Shown here piece by piece: positions 40,320 through 50,210 of a stretch of DNA of 64,000 nt; within the stretch, counting starts at the first letter, position 1; each line of letters begins with the position of its first letter. Under the pieces are notes generated by a model, which was not told the DNA's origin, did no database searches, and worked only from the letters and a program-made list of their open reading frames with translations. Origin of the DNA: Flavobacteriales bacterium. Lineage in GTDB: Bacteria; Bacteroidota; Bacteroidia; Flavobacteriales_F; PHOS-HE28. Both the position numbers and the translations under genes were made by a program. The stretch lies in contig JADJQW010000002.1 of NCBI GenBank assembly GCA_016712535.1, forward strand, positions 496,001 to 560,000, written 5' to 3'.

Positions 40320-42368
40320 TCAGCGGATGAGCTCGAAGCGGGCCACGGTCATGGAGCCATCCGGCCGCGTGATGCGCAGGGCATAGCTGCCATTGACCAG
40401 CGAGGCAGGAAGGTCAATGGTGTTGACACCGCTCCTGAGCTGAGTGCTCCAAGCCAAGCGCCCCGAGGGGTCGATCGCCTCAGCGCGCGACGGCAGCTCG
40501 GCACCAATGATGAGCGTGCCATGGCTCGGGTTCGGGTGCAAAGTCAAGTTAGTTGCTGTTTCTGCCACGCCGAGTGTCAGGCAATAGGGGTCGCCCGGAT
40601 CCACGAAATTCACTCGCACGCAGGCCGTATCCGAACCGCACTGAGGGTGGAACACGATGTAGCAGTAGTCCCCTTCGGAGCTCATGGTGGGGTCGAACGT
40701 GCCGCTGGCGGGTTGCTCCTCGAAGAACCAGGATCCATCAGGATCAGGCGTTCCCAATAGCGAATCGAGCAGGTTGAAGGCATCCTGTTGGGGGCACGCA
40801 AGGATGGAGTTGGATTCGCCGGCATTCGGGGCAGGAATCAGGTTCACCGAGAAGACCGCCGCATCGCTGCCACAGCCGTTGCTCACGGTGTAGGTATAGT
40901 CCCCGGGAAGGCTCACTTCCGGCCCATCGCTCCACACGCCTCCATCGGCGCCGTTCACGTAGTCGGAAAGATCCACGGAGCTGTTGACGCATATTCCAAT
41001 GACAGCGTCGGTGCCAGCATCCGGCGCTGTGCCGGGGACCACATCGATCACCGCGCTGTCCTCCCCGCATGCGCTTTGAACAGTGTAGGTATAGGCGCCT
41101 ACCGCGCTCACGATCGGACCATCGCTCCAGGTTCCGCCATCCTCGCCTGTCACGTAGTCGTCGAGGTCAATCACTTCGCCGGGGCAGAGCGGAACCGTGG
41201 CATCAGCCCCCGCGCCCGCGTTCGCGAGCACGTCGATGCTGTATGTGTACACCTGGGTGCCGATCACCGGGCACGCATCATCAGTCGCGGTGATGGTGAA
41301 GAGGTAGTTGCCCGCCGGTGCGGAACCATCCAGGCAAACAGCGGCCGACGCAGGATTGCCCGGTGTCAGCTCGATGCTCCCGCCCGGGATGGCGAAGTTG
41401 CTTTCCAAGCTCACCGTCTGCCCGGCATCGGCATCCGTGATGGCTGCGGTGAAGCAACCGGCGCCGCACGCGATGATCGCGTACGGTTCCGTGGCGGAGA
41501 TGGCGCCGGTGATATCCGTAGCCACGCCGCTGGCCGTATCGGGCACGATGTTATCGCACACCTGCGCGATGAAGGGGAAGTCGCGCATGATGGTGCCCCG
41601 CCAAACGCCGTTCGCATCGCGCACCTCGATGGCGATCACGCATACGATGTAGCCCTGCCCCAGCGCCGTGAAGGTGATCTGGCCGGTGAGGCTATCGATC
41701 GCAAGACCGGTGTAAGGCTCGGGCCCCGTGAAAGGCGATTGGTAGCCCACGGATTGGATGTCGAGGTTCAAGGGGTCAGCGTTGAGCAGGCGGCGCGCCT
41801 CGATCAGGCGGAAGCGCAGTTGCTGTCCTTGGGTGAAGATCACGCCGGGGTCGTAGCTCACCGGCTGATTCACGCAAACAAGCGGTGGCGTGTTGTCGCT
41901 GAAGCTCGGGTACTCGATGCAGGTGCCGCCTTCGTTGTTCACCAAGGCTTCGATGTAGATGCCCTGCGACCCTTGCAGGTTCAGCGCAGGGAATCGGCAG
42001 CAGGTGCTCCAGTAGATGCGCCAGAAATCGCACGGACTGAGGAAGACGTTGGTGCGGTACGTGTACTCTTCAATGCCGATCAGGTTCCCGCCATCGCAAG
42101 TGGTCTGGTCGGCTTGTCCTTCGCAGATCGGTGAGACATTGGCCATGGAGATCAGCGGGATATCATCGAGCGTGAATGTCACTCCGCATGAGCTCACGAA
42201 GTTGATGGACTGTGAGATCATCGGCACCCCGGTGCATTCGCGCCAGAGCTTCAGGGTGACCTCGTGCTGGTTGCCGCTCACGCAGCGCACGGAAATGTTG
42301 CCGCCGGGCAGGTGCTCGGCCAGGGCAGGCAAGGCCCAAAGAAGAAGGGAGAGTGTCAGGATGCGCAT
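40320..42368 (-). CDS. Large T9SS-secreted beta-sandwich protein (AEHLPGG family)
   Basis: The 682-residue protein has a signal peptide (MRILTLSLLLWALPALA) and a mature start EHLPGGNISVRCVSGNQHEV, which is shared by a family of long Bacteroidota surface proteins. A segment with many Cys (SPCDFWRIYWSTCCR) follows, then a cadherin-like section (AIDSLTGQITFTALGQGYIV) and two tandem repeats with the pattern DLxDYVxGxDGGxWSDGP. It ends in a T9SS type A domain (NLTLHPNPSHGTLIIG). The role is probably adhesion or matrix. The ATG at 42368 is chosen because of the signal peptide. Confidence 0.85.
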   Translation of the reverse strand: MRILTLSLLLWALPALAEHLPGGNISVRCVSGNQHEVTLKLWRECTGVPMISQSINFVSSCGVTFTLDDIPLISMANVSPICEGQADQTTCDGGNLIGIEEYTYRTNVFLSPCDFWRIYWSTCCRFPALNLQGSQGIYIEALVNNEGGTCIEYPSFSDNTPPLVCVNQPVSYDPGVIFTQGQQLRFRLIEARRLLNADPLNLDIQSVGYQSPFTGPEPYTGLAIDSLTGQITFTALGQGYIVCVIAIEVRDANGVWRGTIMRDFPFIAQVCDNIVPDTASGVATDITGAISATEPYAIIACGAGCFTAAITDADAGQTVSLESNFAIPGGSIELTPGNPASAAVCLDGSAPAGNYLFTITATDDACPVIGTQVYTYSIDVLANAGAGADATVPLCPGEVIDLDDYVTGEDGGTWSDGPIVSAVGAYTYTVQSACGEDSAVIDVVPGTAPDAGTDAVIGICVNSSVDLSDYVNGADGGVWSDGPEVSLPGDYTYTVSNGCGSDAAVFSVNLIPAPNAGESNSILACPQQDAFNLLDSLLGTPDPDGSWFFEEQPASGTFDPTMSSEGDYCYIVFHPQCGSDTACVRVNFVDPGDPYCLTLGVAETATNLTLHPNPSHGTLIIGAELPSRAEAIDPSGRLAWSTQLRSGVNTIDLPASLVNGSYALRITRPDGSMTVARFELIR

Positions 42369-42471
42369 ATGCCCAGGTTTTAAGGATCGACAATGTAGAA
42401 ACGCTGGGCACACCACCAAGCCCAGGCCCATGCATGCGCGCTCGGCCCACAGGCTGCTCAAGGTGGACCGC

Positions 42472-43344
42472 CTATCGCGCCCGCTCCAGCGCCTTCAGGT
42501 CCTCCTCGATGAAGCCTTCCTTCTTGCCGAAGATGGCCGCATCGTCGCGCAGGTACATCAGCTCGCCGGTACCGGCATTGAACACGCGCTTGAAGCAGTG
42601 CTTGTTCTTGTGGTCGCCGATGGTGATCACCGCATCGCTCACGGTCTTGGTGCGGTCCTGGGCCTCAATGGCGGCGATCGCATCTCCGATCCGGAAGGGT
42701 GAGGTATAGACCGCCTTGATGGCCTCGGCGCCCGGCAGGCTCTTGTCCAAGTGCTCCTTGCTGAAGAGCAGTTCCGTCTCGCGCACCAGTCGGGTGCGGC
42801 TCGCATACAGGCGATCGGCGGTGGCCATGTCGATGACCTTGCCGCCCTCCACCTGCTTGAGGTAGTCCTGCAAGTGCTTCACGTAGATGGTGATCATCGC
42901 TGCGGCCTTACCATCGGCAATGGCCTTGGGATCGATGAGGATCGAGGCCAGCTCCTGCTCGGCTCCGATGCCGGTGAAGCAATTGTCGGTCTGTTGCAGG
43001 GCATCGCCTTTCTTCTGCTTCCATCCTTTCACCACCGCCATGAAGCTGCCTTCGAACTTCACGGGGTCCGTGCGCCGTGTCTTCATCAGGTAGGTCCTGT
43101 CGGCGCTGATGGGTTGCATGCCGAGATCGGCCACGGTGATGAAGTCCACTGAGGCATTGAACTTCCATTCCGCCTTCACCGCGTTCATCAACGCGCGGTT
43201 GTACGGAGAATCGCCAGCATCGAGCACCACCACCAGCGGAAGCGCCTTCGCGGCCTTCACGGCCGGAGCGGCGAAGGAGCCGTACTGCGCGAGTGCGATG
43301 AGCGGAGCGGCGGTGAGCGTGACGAGGAATGAGCGGAGGAGCAT
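42472..43344 (-). CDS. Exported protein of unknown function
   Basis: The 290-residue protein has a signal peptide (MLLRSFLVTLTAAPLIALAQ) and no domain I recognise. The mature part is an alpha/beta mix with LPLVVVLDAGDSPYNRALMNAV, GIGAEQELASILIDPKAIAD and a Lys-rich stretch FAMKTRR-like around DRTYLMKTRRTDPVKFEG. Two Cys (in DNCFTG and HCFKRV) are spaced far apart. It is divergent from the next gene, and a TACTTTCG -7 box lies 25 bases before the start, supporting this ATG over a longer upstream frame. Confidence 0.7.
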   Translation of the reverse strand: MLLRSFLVTLTAAPLIALAQYGSFAAPAVKAAKALPLVVVLDAGDSPYNRALMNAVKAEWKFNASVDFITVADLGMQPISADRTYLMKTRRTDPVKFEGSFMAVVKGWKQKKGDALQQTDNCFTGIGAEQELASILIDPKAIADGKAAAMITIYVKHLQDYLKQVEGGKVIDMATADRLYASRTRLVRETELLFSKEHLDKSLPGAEAIKAVYTSPFRIGDAIAAIEAQDRTKTVSDAVITIGDHKNKHCFKRVFNAGTGELMYLRDDAAIFGKKEGFIEEDLKALERAR

Positions 43345-43368
43345 GTGTTCGGTTTTTTCTTCGCCGGG

Positions 43369-43376
43369 CGAAAGTA
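43369..43376 (-). promoter_or_regulatory. -7 box TACTTTCG for the unknown exported protein
   Basis: TACTTTCG on the minus strand lies 24 bases upstream of the ATG at 43344 and matches the local consensus. Confidence 0.5.
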
Positions 43377-43404
43377 GTGCCATGCGGTACGGACCTTTGA
43401 GGCC

Positions 43405-43782
43405 ATGAGCGAGGAGGCCAACACATCGCTGTCGAAAGGCGAGCTGGATGGCCTGCGCCCCTGGCTCGATCGCGCTGAAGTGCTCACATCGACCGTGCAG
43501 CAGCTCCGCAAGGACCTCGCGCTCGCAGAGGCGGACTTGCCGGAGCCTGGAGCGGTGGAGGGGGCCTTTGAGGAATTGCGTGCCGGAGTGCTTGCGCGAC
43601 TCATGGAATTGGAGCGGGGAAGCGGGAATGCGGTGCAAACGGCCATGTACCGCGTCGACATCCCCGAGCGCCACTTGCAGCGCGCATTGGAAAGCGGAGG
43701 GCTCCACGCATTGGCCGGTGAATGCGTGCTCCGCGCGCTCCAGAAGGTATTGACCCGCCTGCGCTTCGCGGGCCGATTCTGA
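43405..43782 (+). CDS. Conserved hypothetical protein, 125 residues
   Basis: This is a small helical cytoplasmic protein with a coiled-coil-like middle (VQQLRKDLALAEADL) and the C-terminal pattern MYRVDIPERHLQRALESGG, which resembles an unnamed small Bacteroidota family in which an Asp/Ile-rich segment precedes a basic tail. No enzyme motif is visible. It ends 100 bases before sucA on the same strand and could be its neighbour by chance. Confidence 0.6.
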   Translation: MSEEANTSLSKGELDGLRPWLDRAEVLTSTVQQLRKDLALAEADLPEPGAVEGAFEELRAGVLARLMELERGSGNAVQTAMYRVDIPERHLQRALESGGLHALAGECVLRALQKVLTRLRFAGRF

Positions 43783-43864
43783 GCCTTGGCAATCGGGCTC
43801 CATTTGTGGATTCGGTCGTTCACAACCACCGACCGTCACATCCTTCAACCCCCAGCCGCAGGAA

Positions 43865-43872
43865 TACCTTTG
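43865..43872 (+). promoter_or_regulatory. Perfect -7 box TACCTTTG for sucA
   Basis: TACCTTTG is an exact TAnnTTTG match 10 bases before the sucA ATG, giving a very short leader. Confidence 0.6.
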
Positions 43873-43882
43873 CGCCGCCTCC

Positions 43883-46690
43883 ATGGACAAGCTTTCCTAC
43901 CTGAGCAACGTCGATAGCGCCTGGCTCGACGATCTCTACCAGAATTACCTGAAGGACCCCGCCAGCGTCGAGACCGGCTGGGCGCGCTTCTTCGAAGGAT
44001 TCGAGTTCGCCCGCGCCTTGGAGGGCGGCAGCATCGAAGGAGGGGCTCCAGCAGCCCCTGCTCCCGGCGGCAATGACCGCTTCGAGAAGGAGTTCCGAGT
44101 CATCGAGCTCATCAACGCCTATCGGCAGCGGGGACACCTCTTCACCAAGACCAATCCGGTCCGCGACCGCCGCACGTATTCGCCCACGCTCGATATCGAG
44201 CACTTCGGGCTGTCTTCCGCCGATCTCGACACCGTGTTCAGCGCCGGCAATGAGGTGGGCATCGGCCCGGCCAGGCTCCGTGACATCATCGACCTGCTCA
44301 AGCAGACCTATTGCCAGAGCGTGGGCGCCGAGTTCAAGTTCATCCGCAACCCGGAGAAGGTGCGGTGGCTGCAGCAGCGCATGGAGGGCGTGCGGAACAC
44401 GCCGGATTTCACCATCGAGCAGAAGAAGGAGATCCTCGAGAAGCTCAACGAGGCCGTCGTCTTCGAGCGATTCCTGGGCAAGAAGTTCATCGGCCAGAAG
44501 CGCTTCAGCATCGAGGGCGCAGAGGCCTTGATCCCTGCGCTCGACACCGTGATCGAGCATGGCGCCGAGCTGGGCATCACCGAGTACGTGATCGGCATGG
44601 CGCACCGCGGCCGCCTCAACGTGCTGGCCAACACCCTGCGCAAGAGCTACGACCAGATCTTCTCCGAGTTCGAGGGCAAGGATTATGATGATGAGCTGGT
44701 GGAGGGCGACGTGAAGTACCACATGGGCTACAGCAGCGTGCTGAAGACCAATACCGGCAAGGAGGTGCGCCTGACCTTGGCGCCGAACCCCAGCCACCTG
44801 GAGACGGTGGGCCCCATCATGCAAGGCATCTCGCGCGCCATCATCGAGCACGACGACGATTTCGCCAAGGGCATCACCGCGCCGATCATCATCCATGGCG
44901 ATGCCGCGGTAGCCGGGCAGGGCGTGGTGTATGAAGTGGTGCAGATGGCGGGCCTCAAGGCCTACGAGGTGGGCGGCACCATCCACATCGTGGTGAACAA
45001 CCAGGTGGGCTTCACCACCAACTACATCGATGCGCGCACCAGCACCTATTGCACCGATGTGGCCAAGGTGACCCAATGCCCGGTGTTCCACGTGAACGGC
45101 GATGATGCCGAGGCCGTGGCCTACACCATGAAGCTGGCCATGGATTACCGCCAGAAGTACGGCACCGATATCTGGGTGGACATCCTCTGCTACCGCAAGC
45201 ACGGCCACAACGAGGGCGATGAGCCCAAGTTCACCCAGCCGCTGCTCTACAAGAAGATCCAGGAGCACCCCGATCCGCGGAAGATCTACATCGATAAGCT
45301 CAAGAGCAGCGGCGTCAACGAAGCGGAAGAGCTCGCTGCCGAGATGGAGGCCTCCTTCACCGGCATGCTGAATGCGCGCCTCGACGAAGCGAAGCAGGTG
45401 CGCGTGGGCAAGATCACCAACTTCCTCGAGGAGCGCTGGAAGGGATTCAAGCGCGCCGATGCGAAGGATTTCTTGCGCTCGCCCGAGACAGGCGTGCCGA
45501 TGGAGACGCTCCAGCTGATCGGCGACAAGCTCAGCGTGCTGCACCCCGAAGGCAAGAAGTTCTTCAGCAAGCTGGAGAAGATCCTCGGCGACCGCAAGAA
45601 GATGATGGAGGCCGGCGTGATCGATTGGAGCATGGGCGAGCTGCTCGCTTACGGATCGCTGCTCCTGGAAGGCCACCCGGTGCGCATGACCGGCCAGGAT
45701 GTTGAGCGCGGAACCTTCAGCCACCGCCATGCCGTGGTGAAGGTGGAGGACAGCGAGGAGGAATTCATCCACCTCAAGCACATCCGCGAGGGCCAAGCGC
45801 TGCTCCAGATCTACAATTCACTGCTGAGCGAGTACGCCGTCCTCGGCTTCGAGTTCGGCTATGCGTTGGCCATGCCCGATACGCTCACCATTTGGGAGGC
45901 GCAGTTCGGCGATTTCGTGAACGGCGCGCAGATCGTGCTGGATCAGTACCTCTGCTGCGCGGAAGAGAAATGGGGCACGCAGAACGGCGTGGTGCTCCTG
46001 TTGCCCCACGGTTATGAGGGCCAGGGCGCCGAGCACAGCAGTGCACGCATGGAGCGCTTCCTTCAGGGCTGCGCGGATGAGAACATGGTGGTCGTGAACT
46101 GCACCACGCCCGCCAACTTCTTCCATGTCCTGCGCCGCCAGTTGAAGTGGGAGTTCCGCAAGCCATTGGTGGTCTTCAGCCCCAAGAGCCTGTTGCGCCA
46201 CCCGAAGTGCGTGAGCAAGCTGGAGGTCCTGACGAAGGGCTCGTTCCAGGAGCTGATCGACGATGACTCGGCCGATGCCGAGCAGGTGCGCACGGTGATC
46301 TTCACGCAGGGCAAGATCCACTACGAGCTCTCCGCCCACCGCGAAGAGAAGGGCATCGCCGGTACCGCGCTCGTGCGCATCGAGCAGCTGCATCCGCTGC
46401 CTGCCGACCAGATGCGCGCAGTGATCAAGAAGTACGCGAAGGCGGAGCGATGCCTCTGGGTGCAAGAGGAGCCGAAGAACATGGGCGCTTGGAGCCACAT
46501 CGCCATGCACTTCCCCGAAATCAAGTGGGAGGTGATCGCCAGGCCCGCCAGCGGCGCCCCAGCCACCGGCAGCAGCAAGCGCAGCGCGAAGCAACAGGCC
46601 GAGATCATCGAGAAGGCGTTCGCACAGGTCGCACCCAAGCCTGCGGCAACCAAGCCGAAGAAGAGATCGCCAGCAAAGGCCAAAGCCTGA
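43883..46690 (+). CDS. sucA: 2-oxoglutarate dehydrogenase E1 component
   Basis: The 935-residue thiamine-diphosphate enzyme decarboxylates 2-oxoglutarate in the TCA cycle and hands the succinyl group to E2. It starts with SNVDSAWLDDLYQNYLKDP (the E2-binding helix), followed by YRQRGHLFTKTNPV, the active-site RFSIEGAEALIPALD, GMAHRGRLNVLAN, the ThDP motif IHGDAAVAGQGVVYE to NNQVGFTTN, and the pyrimidine-binding part TFSHRHAVV and LLPHGYEGQGAEHSSARMER. The C-terminal tail is Lys/Ala-rich. sucB follows after a 120-base hairpin spacer; the E3 gene lies elsewhere. Confidence 0.96.
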   Translation: MDKLSYLSNVDSAWLDDLYQNYLKDPASVETGWARFFEGFEFARALEGGSIEGGAPAAPAPGGNDRFEKEFRVIELINAYRQRGHLFTKTNPVRDRRTYSPTLDIEHFGLSSADLDTVFSAGNEVGIGPARLRDIIDLLKQTYCQSVGAEFKFIRNPEKVRWLQQRMEGVRNTPDFTIEQKKEILEKLNEAVVFERFLGKKFIGQKRFSIEGAEALIPALDTVIEHGAELGITEYVIGMAHRGRLNVLANTLRKSYDQIFSEFEGKDYDDELVEGDVKYHMGYSSVLKTNTGKEVRLTLAPNPSHLETVGPIMQGISRAIIEHDDDFAKGITAPIIIHGDAAVAGQGVVYEVVQMAGLKAYEVGGTIHIVVNNQVGFTTNYIDARTSTYCTDVAKVTQCPVFHVNGDDAEAVAYTMKLAMDYRQKYGTDIWVDILCYRKHGHNEGDEPKFTQPLLYKKIQEHPDPRKIYIDKLKSSGVNEAEELAAEMEASFTGMLNARLDEAKQVRVGKITNFLEERWKGFKRADAKDFLRSPETGVPMETLQLIGDKLSVLHPEGKKFFSKLEKILGDRKKMMEAGVIDWSMGELLAYGSLLLEGHPVRMTGQDVERGTFSHRHAVVKVEDSEEEFIHLKHIREGQALLQIYNSLLSEYAVLGFEFGYALAMPDTLTIWEAQFGDFVNGAQIVLDQYLCCAEEKWGTQNGVVLLLPHGYEGQGAEHSSARMERFLQGCADENMVVVNCTTPANFFHVLRRQLKWEFRKPLVVFSPKSLLRHPKCVSKLEVLTKGSFQELIDDDSADAEQVRTVIFTQGKIHYELSAHREEKGIAGTALVRIEQLHPLPADQMRAVIKKYAKAERCLWVQEEPKNMGAWSHIAMHFPEIKWEVIARPASGAPATGSSKRSAKQQAEIIEKAFAQVAPKPAATKPKKRSPAKAKA

Positions 46691-46691
46691 A

Positions 46692-46787
46692 AAGCCGCAA
46701 GGCCCAAGCCTCAAGCCCCAAGCATCAAGTGGCCCGAAACCGATTCGCCCGAACCAATTGATGCTTGATACTTGGGCCTTGCGGCTT
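46692..46787 (+). repeat. Large inverted repeat between sucA and sucB
   Basis: Arms of 17 perfect bases (46692-46708 with 46771-46787) and an inner 9-base pair (46720-46728 with 46758-46766) form a hairpin spanning nearly the whole spacer. The arms consist of the words AAGCC, CAAG and AAGC, which I recall as a recurring intergenic motif in Bacteroidota (read as Lys-Leu-Gln-Ala in one frame). It could tune sucB expression or be a small mobile repeat. Confidence 0.75.
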
Positions 46788-46810
46788 GAAGCTTCAACAA
46801 CTGAAACATC

Positions 46811-48046
46811 ATGGCACTAGTCGAGATCAAAGTCCCCAGCCCCGGAGAGAGCATCAGCGAAGTGCGCATCGCGCGCTGGAACGTGAAGGATGGCGATGTG
46901 GTGAACAAGGACCAGGTGCTGGGCGAGATCGACAGCGACAAGGCCACTTTGGAAGTGATCGCTGAGGAGGCCGGGAAGGTGAAGCTCCTCGCTGCCGCGG
47001 ATGCTGAAGTGAAGGTGGGCGATGTGGTGGTGACGATCGATACGAGCGTGAAGCCGGAGCCGAAGGCGTTGCCGGTGAAGGAGGTGAAGGAAGAGAAGGA
47101 GGCGAAGAAGGCCTTGCCAGCAGCGGTGCCCGCGGCTGCCGGATCCGCAGCGCACGCCACACCGGTCGCGCGAGCGATGCTCGATGAGAAGGGCGTGAGC
47201 GCCGATAAAGTGAAAGGCAGCGGACCCAATGGCCGGATCACCAAGAGCGATGTAGCCGCTTACGTGGCCGGCGGCGTGAATGCCGATGCCATCGCGCTGA
47301 ACGGATGGGGCGGATCGCGCAACCAGAACCGCCAGAAGATGACCACCCTGCGCAAGAAGGTGGCCGAGCGCTTGGTGGCCGTGAAGAACCAGACCGCCAT
47401 GCTCACCACCTTCAACGAAGTGGACATGAGCGCCGTTATGGCCTTGCGTGACAAGTACAAGGACAAGTTCAAGGAAGCGCACGGCGTGAACCTGGGCTTC
47501 ATGAGCTTCTTCACCAAAGCAGTCACCGAGGCACTGCGCCTGTTCCCGCAGGTGAATGGCCAGATCGATGGCGATGAGCTGGTGATGCACGACTATGCCG
47601 ACATCGGCATCGCGGTGAGCTCACCGAAGGGATTGATGGTGCCCGTGCTGCGCAACGCGGAGAAGCTGAGCCTTGCTGGGATCGAGGCGGGCATCAAGGC
47701 GCTGGCGGTGAAGGCACGTGACGGCAAGCTCAGCATCGATGAGATGACCGGCGGCACCTTCACCATCACCAACGGCGGCGTCTTCGGCAGCATGCTCAGC
47801 ACGCCCATCCTCAACCCGCCGCAGAGCGCCATCCTGGGCATGCACAACATCGTGGAGCGCCCCGTGGCCGTGAACGGCCAGGTCGTCATCCGCCCCATCA
47901 TGTACCTGGCGCTGAGCTATGATCACCGCATCATCGACGGCAAGGAGAGCGTGAGCTTCCTGATGGCCGTGAAGCAGATGATCGAGGACCCCGATAAGAT
48001 GGTCTTCGGGAACCGCGAGCCGGGGGAGGTCCTGCTGGGGCTGTAG
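46811..48046 (+). CDS. sucB: 2-oxoglutarate dehydrogenase E2 (dihydrolipoyllysine succinyltransferase)
   Basis: The 411-residue protein has one lipoyl domain with K44 in GEIDSDKATLEVI, a flexible Ala/Lys/Glu linker, an E3/E1-binding domain (TPVARAMLDEKGVSADKVKG, SGPNGRITKSDV) and a 230-residue catalytic domain ending with the active-site His in LALSYDHRIIDGKESVSFL. It forms the core of the complex with SucA. Distance to sucA and a shared strand suggest one operon interrupted by a hairpin. Confidence 0.96.
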   Translation: MALVEIKVPSPGESISEVRIARWNVKDGDVVNKDQVLGEIDSDKATLEVIAEEAGKVKLLAAADAEVKVGDVVVTIDTSVKPEPKALPVKEVKEEKEAKKALPAAVPAAAGSAAHATPVARAMLDEKGVSADKVKGSGPNGRITKSDVAAYVAGGVNADAIALNGWGGSRNQNRQKMTTLRKKVAERLVAVKNQTAMLTTFNEVDMSAVMALRDKYKDKFKEAHGVNLGFMSFFTKAVTEALRLFPQVNGQIDGDELVMHDYADIGIAVSSPKGLMVPVLRNAEKLSLAGIEAGIKALAVKARDGKLSIDEMTGGTFTITNGGVFGSMLSTPILNPPQSAILGMHNIVERPVAVNGQVVIRPIMYLALSYDHRIIDGKESVSFLMAVKQMIEDPDKMVFGNREPGEVLLGL

Positions 48047-48206
48047 TCAACCAGGACTCCCGCCGGTGGGCGGAGACACCACGGTCCATGATCACGGGAC
48101 CCAGGTCCGCTTTCCGTTCGGGGGCGCTTTCGAGATGCGCCTTTGAGCCGGCAGGTCGTGTCCTTGGCGCCTGAAGGACTGGCGAACCGCCTCCGACCGC
48201 CCCGTC

Positions 48207-48214
48207 TATCTTCG
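48207..48214 (+). promoter_or_regulatory. -7 box TATCTTCG for yidC
   Basis: TATCTTCG lies 30 bases upstream of the yidC ATG at 48245 and fits TAnnTTCG. Confidence 0.5.
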
Positions 48215-48244
48215 CCGCCCTTCGCACAGACCGTTCCCTACCGC

Positions 48245-50126
48245 ATGGACCGCAACTCGATCATCGGGATCATCCTCATCGTCGCCATCCTCTTCGGCTA
48301 CACCCTCTGGACCATGCCGACCGAGGAGGAGCGGGCGGCCTTCCAGCGCCGAGCCGACAGCCTGGCGATCGTGGAGGCCGATCAGCGCGAGCAGGAGGCC
48401 GCCAAGAAGCTGATCGCCGATTCCATGCGGCAGGGCGCCCAAACGGTTGTGTTGGATACCACGGTCTCGCCTGCGGATCTCGCCTTGGCCGATAGTCTCC
48501 TGGAAGCGAACCTGTCCAAGCGCTTCGGGCCATTCGCTCCTGCTGCGGAAGGCAGGGCCGAGGAGGTCTCCATCGGCAATGAGCGCTTGCAGGTGAGCTT
48601 CAGCACCCAAGGCGCGCGGCCAACCCTGATGCTGCTGAAGGAGTACCGCACTTACCGCCAGGCTCCGCTGCTGCTCGCCGATCCCGATTCCGGCGCCTTC
48701 TATTTCCGGTTCCTCACCGGCGGTACGGACCTCAGCACTTCCGACCTCTATTTCTCCGCGGAGAAGATCGGTGAGGATGCCGTTCGGTTCACCGCTCCCA
48801 CCGCCGATCCGGCCAAGAAGCTGCAGATCACCTATCGTCTCGACAGCACCAGCTATTTCCTGCACACGAGCCTTGATTTCGTTGGCATGCAGGGGCGAGG
48901 TCGACGCGCGGAGCCTGCTCTTCAACTGGGAGCTGACGGGCCTGAGCAACGAGAAGCACCAGCCCAGCGAGATGCAGAAATGCGGCGTGTACTACAAGTA
49001 CTTCAACGACGACCGCAACTACCTCAGTGAATCAAGCGCCGAGCAGAAGAAGCTCGAGGGCCGGACCAACTGGGTGGCCTTCAAGCAGGGCTTCTTCACC
49101 GTGGGCATGATCAGCGAAGGCGGCTTCAGCAGCAACGGCAGCCAGATCGCCATCAATCCGCTCCTCGCCGAGACGCATACCAAGCACTACAGCGCCAAGC
49201 TGCTCTTTGAGAAGGAGCGCGATGCGCAGCCATCGGTGGACATGCGCCTCTACCTCGGCCCGAACCATTTCGGCACCCTTCGCCGCACGGAGATCGCGGA
49301 CTTCCAGAAGATCATCGATCTCGGCTGGGGCATCTTCGGATGGATGAACCAGTGGCTGGTGATCCCGATCTTCAACTGGCTCGATGGCTGGGGCTGGAAC
49401 TATGGCATCATCATCCTGGTGCTCACCGTCGTGATCAAGCTCCTGCTGATGCCGCTCACCTACAAGAACCTGGTGGCGAGCGCCAAGATGCGCGTGCTCA
49501 AGCCCGAGATGGACGCCATCAACGAGAAGCACAAGGAGGGCGACGCGCTCAAGAAGCAGCAGGCCACCATGGAGCTGTACCGCAAGGCCGGCGTGAACCC
49601 CGCCAGCGGCTGCGTGCCCATGCTCATCCAGCTGCCCGTGCTCTACGCCATGTTCCGCTTCTTCCCCGCCAGCATCGAATTGCGGCAGGAGAAGTTCCTC
49701 TGGGCCGACGACCTCAGCAGCTACGATAGCATCTTCGAGTGGACCCAGCACATCCCCTTGATCAGCGACAGCTACGGCAATCACATCAGCCTCTTCACCC
49801 TGCTCATGGCGGCCAGCACCATCGTGTACTCGGTGATCAACCAGAAGCAGATGCCCAGCCAGCAGAACATGCCGGGCATGAAGATGATGATCTACCTCTT
49901 CCCGATCATGATGCTGTTCTTCCTGAACAACTTCAGCGCGGGCCTCAGCTACTACTACCTGCTGGCCAACCTGATCAGCATAGCGCAGATGACCGTGCTG
50001 AAGAGCTGGTTCGTGGATGAGAACAAGATCCGCGCGCAGCTGGAGCTGAACATGCGCACCCCGAAGAAGAAGAGCAAGTGGCAGCAGCGGCTCGATGAGA
50101 TGCAGAAGCAGCAGCGGCGCAAATGA
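48245..50126 (+). CDS. yidC: Membrane protein insertase YidC, frame interrupted by one extra G
   Basis: YidC inserts and folds inner membrane proteins, alone or with Sec. The gene is split over two frames: 48245-48892 encodes the first helix (NSIIGIILIVAILFGYTLW) and most of the periplasmic domain, and from about 48894 the other frame gives the rest (EVDARSLLFNWELTGLSNE onward), including GWNYGIIILVLTVVIKLLL, the conserved PASGCVPMLIQLPVLYAMFR and the final helices, to the basic tail KKKSKWQQRLDEMQKQQRRK. Removing one base from GGGG (48892-48895) joins both into a 626-residue protein of normal length. Since yidC is essential, a sequencing error is likeliest; a programmed shift is less likely. 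Confidence 0.93.
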
Positions 50127-50210
50127 GCGGCATCGCTCCATCGGGCCTGCTTGCTCATCGTGCTGATGACTGAGCTGCGATAAAGGCACGCCATTCGATA
50201 CGTGAGCACC

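Noticed and set aside
43820..45796. A 658-codon minus-strand open frame over sucA
   Set aside because: sucA is unmistakable on the plus strand; the antisense frame is His/Leu/Ala-rich without domains.
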